Origin: Ananas comosus
Taxonomy: Eukaryota > Streptophyta > Magnoliopsida > Poales > Bromeliaceae
Reading direction: 5' to 3'
NCBI RefSeq assembly: GCF_001540865.1
Contig: NC_033635.1
Coordinates: forward strand, 3,058,231-3,122,230
Length of the DNA stretch: 64,000 nt
Shown in pieces: positions 11,595 to 21,735 of the stretch; position 1 is the first letter of the stretch, and every line of letters starts with the position of its first letter. The notes under the pieces are model-generated. The model saw only the letters and a program-made list of their open reading frames with translations, made no database searches and had not been told where the DNA came from. A program made the translations under genes and the position numbers.

Positions 11595-14500
11595 GCATCT
11601 CGACGCTCTATCCCTTCTACAACTGATCTGAAGCGCACGCCAACTGAAAAGGAGCAAAACCAAAGTCGTTCAATATTACCGGTCAAAAAGCTAACACCCG
11701 CCGAGTTAAAAGAACGTAGAGAAAAGGGGCTTTGTTTTAATTGTAATGAGAAGTTTGGACCTGGCCATCGATGCCGTAAATTATTTTTGATAGAAGGAAG
11801 TTGGACAGATGATGAAGAAGATGATGTCATTGATAAAGCAGAATCACAATTGCTTAAAGAAAAAACAGAGATGCCGGAGATTTCTCTTCACGCAATATAT
11901 GGAGCACGAATGCCACAAACTATGCGAGTCCGAGGAAGAATTGATCAGCAACGCATCACAATTTTAATAGACTCAGGTAGCACTCATAATTTTCTTGATG
12001 ATTGCATGGCTAAAAATTTGGGCCTTTATCCTCATCATAAAGGAAAATTTGAAGTCACTGTTGCTAATGGAGAAAAATTATGTAGCAGTGGTAGGTGTAG
12101 AGACGTTTGCATATTATTGAATGGCCTTTCCATTGTTGTTGATCTATATCTGTTACCTTTAGAGGGTTGCGATGTTGTATTGGGTGCTCAATGGCTTTAT
12201 ACACTTGGGCCTATTATATGGGATTTCTCAAAACTTCAAATGAAATTTAATTTGGATGGAAGAGAAGTGGCATTACAAGGAGTTTCATCACCTGATGATA
12301 AAGTTGTTGGAGAAGCCAAAATAGCAAAAGAAGTGCAAAAGCAAAAGGAGGGGATTTTGCTACAAATAAATTCTCTTTCATTACAGGATCCATTCGATAA
12401 TGCCCCATTTCTAAATCAACTCATCATTAATCCAGATTTAGAACAATTAATGCAAGAATTCACTGATGTATTTAGTGAACCCCATGGATTACCACCACCT
12501 CGTGCGCATGATCATCGAATACCATTGATTTCTGGAAGTGGACCAGTATCTGTGCGGCCTTATAGATATCCACAATTATTGAAGAATGAAATTGAGAGGC
12601 TTGTGACTGATTTGCTTGTTAATGGGGTTATACGCCCTAGTAATAGCCCCTATTCCTCACCGGTATTACTTGTCAAGAAGTCCGATGGTTCATGGCGTTT
12701 ATGCATCGATTACCGTGCACTGAACAAAATTACAATTAAGGATAAGTTTCCAATTCCGGTGATAGATGAGCTTCTTGATGAGTTGTATGGTGCGAAATTC
12801 TTCACTAAATTGGATCTCCGTTCCGGCTACCATCAGATCCGAATGAATCCAGATGACATATCCAAAACTGCATTCCGCACACATCAGGGGCATTATGAAT
12901 TCTTAGTTATGCCCTTCGGCCTCACAAATGCACCGTCAACCTTTCAATCATTGATGAATGAAATATTCAAAGAACATCTCCGTAAGTTTATTCTAGTCTT
13001 TTTTGATGATATATTAATTTATAGCAAGACTTGGTTGGAGCATCTTGAACATTTGAAAATCACTCTACTTATTTTACGTGCTCATCAATTATATGCAAAG
13101 AAAGAAAAGTGCAGTTTTGGGCAAAAAGAAGTCAAGTATCTTGGTCATATAATCTCTCACAATGGTGTAGCAGTTGATCCAGAAAAAATTTCAGCAATGA
13201 TAGAATGGCCAAAACCATTAACCATCAAAGCACTTCGTGGATTCTTAGGCCTAACAGGATATTACCGGAAATTTATTCAAAACTACGGCAAGATAGCTGC
13301 TCCTCTCACTAATATGCTCAAGAAGGATGCTTTCAAATGGGATTCACGAGCAGAGGCGGCTTTCGACGAATTAAAACATGCAATGACGGATGCTCCGGTA
13401 CTCTCTTTACCAGATTTTTCTAAGCCTTTTATAGTTGAATGTGATGCTTCTGGTATAGGTATTGGAGCAGTTTTAATGCAGGAAAATAGGCCCATTGCGT
13501 TCTTTAGTCATGCTTTAAAGGGAAAAAATTTGTTACTATCAACTTATGAAAAGGAAATGCTTGCACTTGTATTAGCTGTGCAAAAATGGAGGCCATATTT
13601 ATTGGGTCGATTCTTCATTGTACGTACAGACCAGAGGAGCTTAAAATTTTTATGGGAGCAAAAGATAACAACTGTGATGCAACAAAGGTGGTTGGCAAAA
13701 TTAATGGGTTATGACTTTATCATTGAATATAAAAGAGGAGTGGAAAATAAAGTTGCAGATGCTTTATCTCGTAGGGATGAAGAATCAAATTTATATGCAA
13801 TCTCTAGGCCTATTCCAAATTGGCTTGAACCCATCAGAGAAGACATCCAAACTATACCAGAGCTTCAAGCATTAGTTGAGAAGTGCAAAAAAGGTGAAGC
13901 TTTGGGTCTATGGGAGTACATCGATGGAATTCTTTTCTTCAAAAATCGGATCTATTTGCACCCTAAATCTTCATTAAAAAATACCATTCTTGCTGAATTA
14001 CATGGGAGTACTCATGAAGGGTATCATAAAACATTGCATCGAGTTCGATCAATGTTTTACTGGCAAGGAATGCGGAAAAACATCAAAGAGCATATTAAGA
14101 CTTGTGATACTTGTCAACGGAACAAAGGGGAAAATACATCTCCAGCTGGATTATTACAACCACTTCCTATTCCCTCTAAGGTATGGAGTGACATTTCTAT
14201 GGATTTCATTGATAGCCTTCCAAATTCAAAGGGCAAAAGTGTTATATTTGTAGTTGTGGATCGACTTTCTAAATATTCACATTTTATTCCAATCTCTCAC
14301 CCGTACACAGCGACCATTGTTGCTCAAGTCTTCTTTGAAAATATTTTCAAATTATATGGAATGCCGGAAACTATTGTATGTGATAGAGATAAAGTATTTA
14401 CAAGTTTGTTTTGGAAGGAATTATTCCGTTTACAGGGAACTCATTTTAATTTTAGCTCTTCATACCACCCTCAAACGGATGGGCAAACTGAAGTAGTTAA

Positions 14501-15242
14501 TCGAACTTTGGAGATGTATCTACGTTGTTTCACGAGTAACAAGCCAAAGGAATGGGTGAAATGGATTCCATGGGCTGAATATTGTTACAATACAAGCAAA
14601 CACTCATCAACAAAAAGAACACCATATGAGGTGTTATATGGCCGAGAACCACCTACTCTTTTGTCGTACGTAAGCGGCACAACAAAAATTGCAGCAGTTG
14701 ATATGTTATTAAAGGAAAGAGAATATATCATGAAGGATTTAGCACATCAACTGGCAGAAGCACAGAATCGTATGAAAAAAATCTATGATGCACATCACAC
14801 TGATCGAGAGTTCCAAGTGGGTGATTTTGTCTATCTAAGGCTTCAACCTTATCGGCAAGTTTCGCTCTCTCTTCGCAAAAATTTAAAACTTTCACCGAAA
14901 TTTTATGGGCCATATGAAGTGCTCAAACATATAGGGGCAGTTGCATATGAGCTTAAGTTACCACCTGAGTCGAAACTCCATCCAGTATTTCATGTTTCAT
15001 GCCTGAAGAAGAAACTTGGTGATCATCAATCGGCTCAAGACACCCTTCCTATCGTTCCAACAACAGAAGATTCAGTTGTACCATTACCTCAAGCTATTCT
15101 AGATCAACGAATCCGTAAGGGTAAGAAGGAAGTCTTAATCCATTGGCAGGGGCTCTCACCAGTTGATGCAACATGGGAAAATTTAGACGAGATGAAAATT
15201 CGGTTTCCTGAATCAGTCCTTGAGGACAAGGACGCTTTTTAG
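11595..15242 (+). CDS. Pol polyprotein of the Reina-like element (zinc knuckle, PR, RT, RNase H, IN, chromodomain)
   Basis: An open frame of 1,215 codons continues in frame from gag after the TAG; no ATG occurs before 11871, so it is expected to be made as a gag fusion. Order: zinc knuckle (CFNC...GHRC, 11733-11772); aspartic protease (IDSGSTHNF, about 11967); reverse transcriptase with LDLRSGYHQI and catalytic FFDDILIY (about 12997-13021); RNase H (VECDASGIGIGAV, then a TDQRSL motif); integrase with an HHCC finger (13998-14118) and DDE residues in MDFID, VCDRD and QTDGQTE (about 14199, 14380, 14485); and a chromodomain at the C-terminus (about 15090-15235, KEVLIHWQGLSPVDATWE). Chromodomains steer insertion toward marked heterochromatin. 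No internal stop or frameshift is seen, consistent with the identical LTRs. Confidence 0.93.
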   Translation, partial: ASRRSIPSTTDLKRTPTEKEQNQSRSILPVKKLTPAELKERREKGLCFNCNEKFGPGHRCRKLFLIEGSWTDDEEDDVIDKAESQLLKEKTEMPEISLHAIYGARMPQTMRVRGRIDQQRITILIDSGSTHNFLDDCMAKNLGLYPHHKGKFEVTVANGEKLCSSGRCRDVCILLNGLSIVVDLYLLPLEGCDVVLGAQWLYTLGPIIWDFSKLQMKFNLDGREVALQGVSSPDDKVVGEAKIAKEVQKQKEGILLQINSLSLQDPFDNAPFLNQLIINPDLEQLMQEFTDVFSEPHGLPPPRAHDHRIPLISGSGPVSVRPYRYPQLLKNEIERLVTDLLVNGVIRPSNSPYSSPVLLVKKSDGSWRLCIDYRALNKITIKDKFPIPVIDELLDELYGAKFFTKLDLRSGYHQIRMNPDDISKTAFRTHQGHYEFLVMPFGLTNAPSTFQSLMNEIFKEHLRKFILVFFDDILIYSKTWLEHLEHLKITLLILRAHQLYAKKEKCSFGQKEVKYLGHIISHNGVAVDPEKISAMIEWPKPLTIKALRGFLGLTGYYRKFIQNYGKIAAPLTNMLKKDAFKWDSRAEAAFDELKHAMTDAPVLSLPDFSKPFIVECDASGIGIGAVLMQENRPIAFFSHALKGKNLLLSTYEKEMLALVLAVQKWRPYLLGRFFIVRTDQRSLKFLWEQKITTVMQQRWLAKLMGYDFIIEYKRGVENKVADALSRRDEESNLYAISRPIPNWLEPIREDIQTIPELQALVEKCKKGEALGLWEYIDGILFFKNRIYLHPKSSLKNTILAELHGSTHEGYHKTLHRVRSMFYWQGMRKNIKEHIKTCDTCQRNKGENTSPAGLLQPLPIPSKVWSDISMDFIDSLPNSKGKSVIFVVVDRLSKYSHFIPISHPYTATIVAQVFFENIFKLYGMPETIVCDRDKVFTSLFWKELFRLQGTHFNFSSSYHPQTDGQTEVVNRTLEMYLRCFTSNKPKEWVKWIPWAEYCYNTSKHSSTKRTPYEVLYGREPPTLLSYVSGTTKIAAVDMLLKEREYIMKDLAHQLAEAQNRMKKIYDAHHTDREFQVGDFVYLRLQPYRQVSLSLRKNLKLSPKFYGPYEVLKHIGAVAYELKLPPESKLHPVFHVSCLKKKLGDHQSAQDTLPIVPTTEDSVVPLPQAILDQRIRKGKKEVLIHWQGLSPVDATWENLDEMKIRFPESVLEDKDAF

Positions 15243-15252
15243 GGGGAAGGAA
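15241..15252 (+). other. Polypurine tract
   Basis: AGGGGGAAGGAA lies directly before the 3' LTR and overlaps the pol stop codon (TAG at 15240-15242). Confidence 0.9.
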
Positions 15253-15727
15253 TGTTAGGAATGTTTGTATGTTTAGCCATTACTATATATTATATGCTTA
15301 TAGGTTTAGTGCAGTGCAGTCTTAAGTGTAATTTATTTCAGTTGCTAGTGTTCTAGTAGTTTTTCCTTCTATGGAGGATAGTTAGTGGGGTATGGGTAGT
15401 TACTAGCAGTATGAAACTGTTTTTAAGTTGTATTTATTGGAACCTTATGATAGTAAAATATTATCTATGTTCTCTTATCCAACAAATACTATTGTATCTT
15501 GTTAACAATGGAGGAAGGTTCTCCCTCGAAGAAGACCATCAACTTGCAAGAGTTGATTAAAGCTTGAATCTCTCAACTTATCTTGCAATTCTTTCAAACA
15601 ACAACCACGGGAAAGAACAAGAAGAAGTCGTCAGATTTTTGGCTAGTTAAGCCATCATCGGACTTGCCGGAGTCAATTCCATCAGAAGCTACTCGAAGGG
15701 TTACAAGATCCCAATCCGTTCGTAACA
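15253..15727 (+). repeat. 3' LTR of the Reina-like element
   Basis: 475 bp, identical by eye to the 5' LTR including the TGA. It is followed by the GTATG target duplication at 15728-15732. Confidence 0.97.
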
Positions 15728-15990
15728 GTATGTAAAAAAAATTAAATTTACATATTTAATATATTGTAATAGTTATTAATAAAATATTTGTGGATTCGGG
15801 ATATGAAATGACAAGATATCTGTGGATTATAGATGTCAATGGGTACCTACTACCTAGTAACCGGTTTCTCTCTCAAAGAGATATGTTATTGCATATCACA
15901 ATTTAAAAAAAATTAAATTTGAACCATTGAATAAAAATGAACGAATGATATCGAAAATAACAAGTATAGGAGCATTACTCTTAAAAATAA

Positions 15991-17340
15991 GGGTAAACTT
16001 CAAACTGCCCATAGGTGGTTTAGCTTATTTTTATTTTATTATTCTGTGATTCAAAAATTTTATTTTAATTTTTAATTATGGTTTGATTTTTATTTTATCT
16101 AAAAAATCTATACAATTTATAAAAGAGTGAGTTTTAAATTTTTTTTTTCTTTTCCAAAATACCACTCCCTATTAATATAATTTCAATCACATACTAACAA
16201 TATCATTCATTTAATTTTTATAGTATAAATCACAGCCGTACAATTTTTATTTTATTTTAAAATTATTATAAATATATTAATTCTTAGTTATTGGATCTAA
16301 TTTAGTGACCGACGAATTAAGTATTTGTCACTCTTTTCATCTAAATTGCCCTAAGGTAGTACGTATCAAATCCCACCTTTTATATGCGTATCCTATCTCC
16401 TAATAATCGCCGCCTACATAATATTTATATTATATCTTATCTAATAATTATCTAACAATAATTCCTTTTACACTTCATACTTATCTATATTATATAAAAA
16501 CATATAAAAAATTTTATAATCACAAACGGAATTAAAAAAGAAATAAAAAAAATATTTTCTACCAACGGTTATGATTAATTTGTTAAAAAATATTACAAAT
16601 AAAAACGAATAGTTATGATATGTTAAAAAATAGTATTCATATCCATAAATTTTACCTTAAAATTAAATTTTGAGTTTAAATCATTAATTGAATTTAATTT
16701 TGGATATCAAATTTGAATAATTAAAAAATTTTAATTACAATGGATCAAAATTAAATTTTAACAAATTTAAATTTATAAATTGTGGATATTAAATTTGAAT
16801 TAATAACTAAAATATTTAATTATGGTGAATCAAAATTAAATTTAAACTTCCAAGTAAATGTGAATTAAATTTCGACGCTTTTAGTTTACACAATATACTT
16901 AAATTTTAAATTTATCAAAATTAAAAAATATATAAAAATATTCAATATATATATTGAAAAATAACATAGGATATTGCAGATATTTTCTAATAAAATATAT
17001 TATATATTAATTTATAAAACATAATTTTTATTGTAAATTTTTTAAAAAATCTAATGTAAAAAATTTATATTAATTTAAAATAAATTAAAATAATTTTTAT
17101 GTGCATTTATATATACATTCAGCTAGTATATATAAAACAGGATGACAAAATATTTTTTTTTAAAAAAAAACTATAGAATGAGGAAGTGAAAAATGCACTA
17201 AATCACGAAAGGGTATCTTACAACCTTTTGAACCACAGGATGATGCAGTAAAATCAAGTTAAACCACCCGACGGTAAAAAAACTTTTTTGAATCACGAAA
17301 TGATAAAATAAAAATAGGCTAAAGTAAAATAGTGTTTACA
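15991..17340. mobile_element. AT-rich inverted-repeat element of about 1.35 kb (MITE or MULE-like)
   Basis: The left end (GGGTAAACTTCAAACTGCCC at 15991, then TTTAGCTTATTTTTATTTTA) matches the reverse complement of the right end (about 17285-17340). The arms keep the order 'GTTTAGCTTATTTTTATTTT' then 'GTGATTCAAAAA'. The interior has no open frame. A related, shorter copy is at 22086-22862 and a left-end fragment at 21537-21640. Confidence 0.55.
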
Positions 17341-17385
17341 CTAAAAATGATGGTGTAAATGTTTTGTACATAGTGCATGGAATCT

Positions 17386-17549
17386 CTTTTTTTTAGAAAG
17401 AGATAGGTAATATGTTACTTGCTTCATTTATTTTATTTAAAAATAAATTTAGCTAAAAATGTGAGGTAACTAGGATTCAATTTTGAGATCTCGGATATCA
17501 AGTTATCAACCACTAAACTTTTTACCACTTGCATCAGAAACAGTTGCTT
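17386..17549 (-). mobile_element. tRNA-derived SINE (copy a)
   Basis: It has the same body as the copies at 31952-32110 and 45526-45666, here in minus orientation. It is flanked by a 14-bp target duplication (17372-17385 and 17550-17563, two mismatches). The duplicated segment at about 22880-22893 carries the single, uninterrupted target, which confirms the insertion. Confidence 0.85.
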
Positions 17550-17800
17550 AGTGGGTGGAATCTTACTTGTGGTCCTGTTAGTGGTGCCACCAACTCATTA
17601 TTCGTGATGTACATGTAACGAAAGGTCGCATCTTTAGGCATTTCATTATCGACACTTTTTATGGTTGCAATAAAGTATGTTACGAGGGCCACATGCATGG
17701 AGGAGAAATTATTGAATTCGTCTCGTTGTATATATATAAAGACCAGGTTCTCCAAACACTAAACTCGAACTCTGAGATACTAATATCCAAATATAAATGT

Positions 17801-17803
<3 letters not shown>

Positions 17804-17842
<39 letters not shown>
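17804..17842. repeat. (TA)n microsatellite
   Basis: About 19 TA units inside segment B copy 1. The other copy lacks it. Confidence 0.9.
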
Positions 17843-17844
<2 letters not shown>

Positions 17845-20468
17845 CTCATGTAACGAATGCGCCCTTCGAATTTTTTTTAATTTGATTTACACTTCCTCCA
17901 TATACAATCTGTTTGATTTAACTCTCTTTATTCGTAATGTTGAAGATTATGATGGAATCAAAATAAACTTCTACAAGAGATAGAGGTGATTAAAAATTAC
18001 TTTAGTCTAAGAAGATAATGTGCATTTCTTGTAAGTGCTTGATTTTAACATGATTTTCAAAATTGCTAACAAAAAGAGCTAAATCAAACGATTTATAAAA
18101 ACACAGCATAAATTAAAAAAAAAAAATTCAAGAAGCCAATCACAAAATGGATTAAAATTTGGTAGTTTGTCTACACATTGTAACCAAATTTACATATAAA
18201 GTTTTGGGCATATGAATAGTATTACTCTCTTTTACGAAAAAAATAAAAAATAAAAAAAGAAAAGAAATTGTGACAATCATATTGCTGATGTCTCGTCTTT
18301 ATTTAACTAATTATATCGGTCTTTTAAGATTCATACATTTCTTAATAGTTTTTTTTAAAAAATATTTTTATTTTAAAAAAGATATAATTAATTAGAAAAT
18401 AAATGATGGGGAGTAGTGCTACAGATAGAGTTGTCAATGGGTCGGATTCGGGACGGATTTTTAAAAATTCGAACCCGATCCGACTCCAAACTCGAGACCC
18501 GAACCCGAACCCGACGGATTTTAAAAATTCATCCAAATCCGAACCCGACCAAAAATCCGAAATCCAAATCCGAACCCGAAAATTTGAACCCGAAATGTCA
18601 CGCCCCGGATGTCTCGTTCCCCGGGCACGCCGACAAACCCGCCGTATACAAAGGAATTTTTTCTGTATACGAAGCGATTGCTGTACCTGTAAATCATACA
18701 CTATTACGAACAGTAGTAGAGAGCTTCTAGAGTAGCAAGAGTTAAACAACTGAGTTTCATATATATAGTCCAAAACCAAAATACAGAGTTACTCGCACTG
18801 GCGAGTTAAGAATATTATGTACATAAACTCAAACAAAACATCTACCTGCAGTAGGGGTGCCTCTAGCTCTGCTCGTCGGGTAGGGCTCTAACTCGCGACG
18901 CCCTTACCTCGATCCTGATCCGCGGAAGGCACAGCAGCCGAAACCTGTGGCTCTGCAAAATAAGGATAACAACTGGGCATGAGAACTACTGTAAAAACAA
19001 GTAGTCCTCAGTGGGTGCCGCCCAAAACAATATCGGTCCACCCACTAAGTCTACAGTAGGGAGCAAAGGTAGTAGTAAATGCAGGAATAAAATCTACCGC
19101 TATGAATCACTACATTATCACGCTCTACGCTAACCAACTGTAGGAAAAAGTCAAATCTAACCCAATCCAATCGGGACTGTAAACATACCCATCCCTGGGA
19201 CTGTGAACACACTCGTCCCTGCCCAGTTGCGACTATCCAGCTACCTCTACACTACCTGGTCCATGGAGAGCAAGTCCAACCGGCATGAGCGACACCAACA
19301 CAAAAGCATAAAACCCGTCTCCGGAGTGGCACTCGTGGGCGCTACCCAACCGAGTATGCAGCGTATCTCTGTCGAGCTCAATCAGGCTCTGAAAAGCCAA
19401 AGTCGAGTAACTGACTCTAACTGGTCTAACAACCAACAGTTCACGTGCCCTCGGCACAGTCTGTCGCCAAAAAGGTGATCCGAGTCCACCGTCAACTCTG
19501 ACGGCACCCAACAGTTCGGAACAGCCCAAAAGACCCTGTAAAAATCTACTCGGCGTACCAGCACGAGTGTAAATACATGCTAAACTATCTGGAGTACTCG
19601 TCTCGAGGATACTGCGACAGTACAATTTTATAACGGCTCCTAGAGCTAAATCAGACAGTTTAAACAAGTGACAGGTCCAAATCGCAGGTTTTCTCCTAAT
19701 TCAAATTTCAAGTCCAACATATATAAACTACTCAATTTATTACCACATGCTCCAAATTCATATTTGCAATCTATAATATAATTCATGAATTCGAGCTAGA
19801 ATAGACTATACCAAAAATCGAAATTTATACATGTCGACGATTAGAACTTAGGAGTCAAAACCGATGTAACCCACCTCAAAAAGCTAATCCCTGGCAGCGA
19901 AGGACTCCCACTGGTGTAGAGCGACCTGCTGGATCAACCGGAATCCGCCGAGTCCAGAATCGAGCTAACTCTACACTCTGCACAACACAAGTCACCATTT
20001 CAGTCCAGAAATTACAGAGTGAGGTACAACAGGGATTCGACCAAGCTAACCTTCACCAAATCCAGCAAATAAGGGCTTCGTGGATTCCTCTCGAAGTCCT
20101 GAATCCAGCGAACCAAGTCTCGTCAAAATCCGATGCTCTAGCGTCGAGTACGAGCTGAAATACTAACAGTCGACGATGAATTTCAGCAAAACAGCATCAC
20201 TCCGAGTTGAAGTAGTAAGAACTTGCCCAAAACAATGGAAATGCTGAATTACCCACCTCGACAACGCTAAGCACCGGTGCGACAACAAGTACGGTAAAAA
20301 CGTATGCTCGCCTGGCCTCCTCGCGCTACCCCGGCGTCAAACATGTGCTCGAACGGCTTCGCGGCGCGACGTCGGCGACAAATCTGAACTCCACCCGAGC
20401 TCTGCCGCAACCGAGCCTAGAGAGAGAGAAAAAGTAAGAATTCTCTCTCTCTCAGCTCAACACAATCC

Positions 20469-20474
20469 TATATA
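20469..20474 (-). promoter_or_regulatory. Candidate TATA box of the solo LTR
   Basis: CTATATAGG on the minus strand, within a CT/GA-rich stretch, on the transcribed strand inferred for the LTR. The position within the LTR fits U3, but no transcript evidence is available. Confidence 0.45.
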
Positions 20475-20541
20475 GAGAGAAAGAGAGTTGGTGATACAAA
20501 CGAGGGATAAAATTACCCATTTAGCCCTCTACCTACCCTCT

Positions 20542-20646
20542 TGTACCGGTACACGGGCTCCTGTATCGGTACAAGAGCCAACCCGAGGGCAACCTGCGCA
20601 TCTTCGCTGGTTGTACCGGTACAGCCACGCTGGTTGTACCGGTACA
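20542..20646 (-). promoter_or_regulatory. Four copies of a 12-bp palindrome (TGTACCGGTACA) upstream of the LTR TATA box
   Basis: Perfect copies lie at 20542-20553, 20612-20623 and 20635-20646; one copy with a single change (TGTATCGGTACA) lies at 20562-20573. They sit about 68-172 bp upstream of the TATA-like box in the inferred direction. Perfect dyads suggest binding of a dimeric factor. No known factor is claimed. Confidence 0.6.
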
Positions 20647-20902
20647 GCAAGCAGAGAAATTTGCTGTTTTGTAGATTTCTTCGCTATAAGCTGCCCTCGC
20701 GTCGCACGGAGTCCGTTTTGCGTCTATTTGACGCCAACGCGACTCGGACTTGTCCCGACACTCTCCAGAGCTGCCGACAAGCCTCCACAGTTGTACACCA
20801 GGGATCTCACACGAAACAATTATTTTTTTTTAATATTTCAAAATATATTATATTAAATCTAAATTTTTAAAATACAAATTCAAGTATAACATCAAATATA
20901 CA

Positions 20903-20996
20903 ATCGGATGATAGGAAATCCGATTCGACGATCGGCTTCGTTAAGTATAATCTACCTTATTGGAACTATTTAGAAACCAAATTTTATAGTTTTTTG
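20903..20996. repeat. Fragment of a TA-flanked MITE arm
   Basis: It matches, arm to arm, the element at 49114-49650 (GATAGGAAATCCGATTC and GGAACTATTTAGAAACCAAA blocks). It is followed by a short TA run and a single N at 21008. Confidence 0.7.
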
Positions 20997-21088
20997 TATA
21001 TATATATNATTTGTTTACTAAGGAGGTTAGGCTCAGTTTGGCACCTTTTGGCCCAACAAGTGCATCTTAACCCATCCATATATATCTA

Positions 21089-21513
21089 GAGATGTCAACG
21101 GGTCGGATTCGGGGCGGATTTTCAAAAACCCGAACCCGAACCCGAACCCGATTCCAAACCCGAGACCCGAATCCGAGCCCAACGGATTTTAAAAATCCAT
21201 ATCAAAACCCGAATCCGACCAAAAATCCGAAGTCTGAACCCAAAAATTTGAACCCGAAACAATTATTTCTTTTTTTAATATTTCAAAATATATTATATGA
21301 AATCTAAATTTTTAAAATACAAATTCAAATATAATATCAAATTTTTATATATATATATTATATATAGTACAAAATAAATTCGGGTTCGGCTTCGGGTCGG
21401 GTACAGTCAGAATTCATATCCGAATCCATATCCCTTTAGTATCGGATATATCCATTTTATTCGGATTCGGATTCGAAAAAATTTTCGGGTATCCATAGTC
21501 ATTGACATCCCTA
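21089..21513. mobile_element. hAT-like CCCGAA/TTCGGG repeat, complete copy
   Basis: It starts AGAGATGTCAACGGGTCGG and ends as the inverse (GTCATTGACATCCCTAG), about 425 bp. The interior has CCCGAA strings at the left and TTCGGG strings at the right. It contains the unbroken site corresponding to the solo-LTR insertion at 18596. Confidence 0.7.
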
Positions 21514-21645
21514 GCTCCAGAGAAGATTTTTTTTGGAGTAAACTTCAAATACCACCATTATAATTTCGTATTTTTTTTATTTTAATACTTTATAGTTTAA
21601 AATATATCAATTTATTATTATGTGATTTAAATCAAATCCTGAGTA

Positions 21646-21735
21646 CGAAAGGAACTTTTTCCTCCTCGCAACCTGTCGGTGTCTCCACCACCCAACCCAC
21701 CCCATCCACACACACTCAAGATAAATCAAATCCTG
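21646..21735 (+). repeat. Relic copy of the permease gene 5' leader
   Basis: GGAACTTTTTCCTCC, then a C-rich stretch, CACACAC...CACTCAA and AAATCAAATCC occur in the same order at 25612-25690, just before the permease ATG. No permease coding sequence follows; segment A copy 2 follows directly. Confidence 0.6.

Larger units (their letters stand above)
10410..15727 (+). mobile_element. Full-length Ty3/Gypsy chromovirus LTR retrotransposon (Reina-like), very recent insertion
   Basis: A 5,318-bp element with two 475-bp LTRs (TG...CA ends) that are identical as far as I can compare by eye. It is flanked by a perfect 5-bp target duplication GTATG (10405-10409 and 15728-15732). A primer-binding site for initiator tRNA-Met and a polypurine tract sit where expected. 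The order is gag, zinc knuckle, protease, RT, RNase H, integrase, chromodomain, in one frame. Small size, short LTRs and a C-terminal chromodomain suggest the Reina clade (inference). Two in-frame stops interrupt the gag part, so autonomy is doubtful. Confidence 0.97.
17341..18395. repeat. Duplicated segment B (copy 1)
   Basis: It matches 22862-25090 once the SINE here and the two Tourist-like insertions there are removed. Shared landmarks are GTTTTGTACATAGTG, GGAGAAATTATTGAATTCG, CCAGGTTCTCCAAA and a TTCAAAATTGCTAACAAAA stretch. A (TA)n run at 17804-17842 is specific to this copy. Confidence 0.75.
18596..20811 (-). mobile_element. Solo LTR of about 2.2 kb (Ty3/Gypsy, Tekay/Del-like)
   Basis: On the minus strand it begins TGTGAGATCCC (20811) and ends GGGGCGTGACA (18596). 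It is flanked by a perfect 5-bp duplication CGAAA (18591-18595 and 20812-20816). The related repeat at 21089-21513 shows the unbroken target (CCCGAAACAATTATT). It has no coding frame, primer site or second LTR, so it is best read as the product of LTR-LTR recombination. The long LTR and the GGGGCGTGACA end fit the Tekay/Del clade (inference). The window's TATA-like box at 20469-20474 and the palindrome array at 20542-20646 fall inside it. Confidence 0.85.
18427..20900. mobile_element. hAT-like degenerate repeat rich in CCCGAA/TTCGGG, split by a solo LTR
   Basis: The left part (18427-18595) begins GTTGTCAATGGGTCGGATTCGG and consists of CCCGAACCCGAA-like strings. It resumes at 20812 after the solo LTR and fades near 20900. 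Complete relatives are at 21089-21513 and a right-end piece at 29083-29285. The ends read like the common plant repeat with (A)GRGATGTCAATGGG termini; hAT affiliation is inferred. Confidence 0.65.

Noticed and set aside
16005..17340. AT-rich 1.3 kb as a replication origin or matrix region
   Set aside because: Inverted ends show it is a transposon-like element; AT richness alone is not evidence.
18480..18560. CCCGAACCCGAA strings as interstitial telomere repeat
   Set aside because: The unit is CCCGAA, not CCCTAAA, and it is part of a dispersed repeat with defined ends.
18403..18779. Open frames rich in Pro, Asn and Arg on both strands
   Set aside because: They are translations of CCCGAA/TTCGGG repeat strings, the same as in other repeat copies.
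20541..20650. Palindrome array as a CRISPR-like array
   Set aside because: Units are 12-bp palindromes at unequal spacing inside a plant LTR; no CRISPR context.
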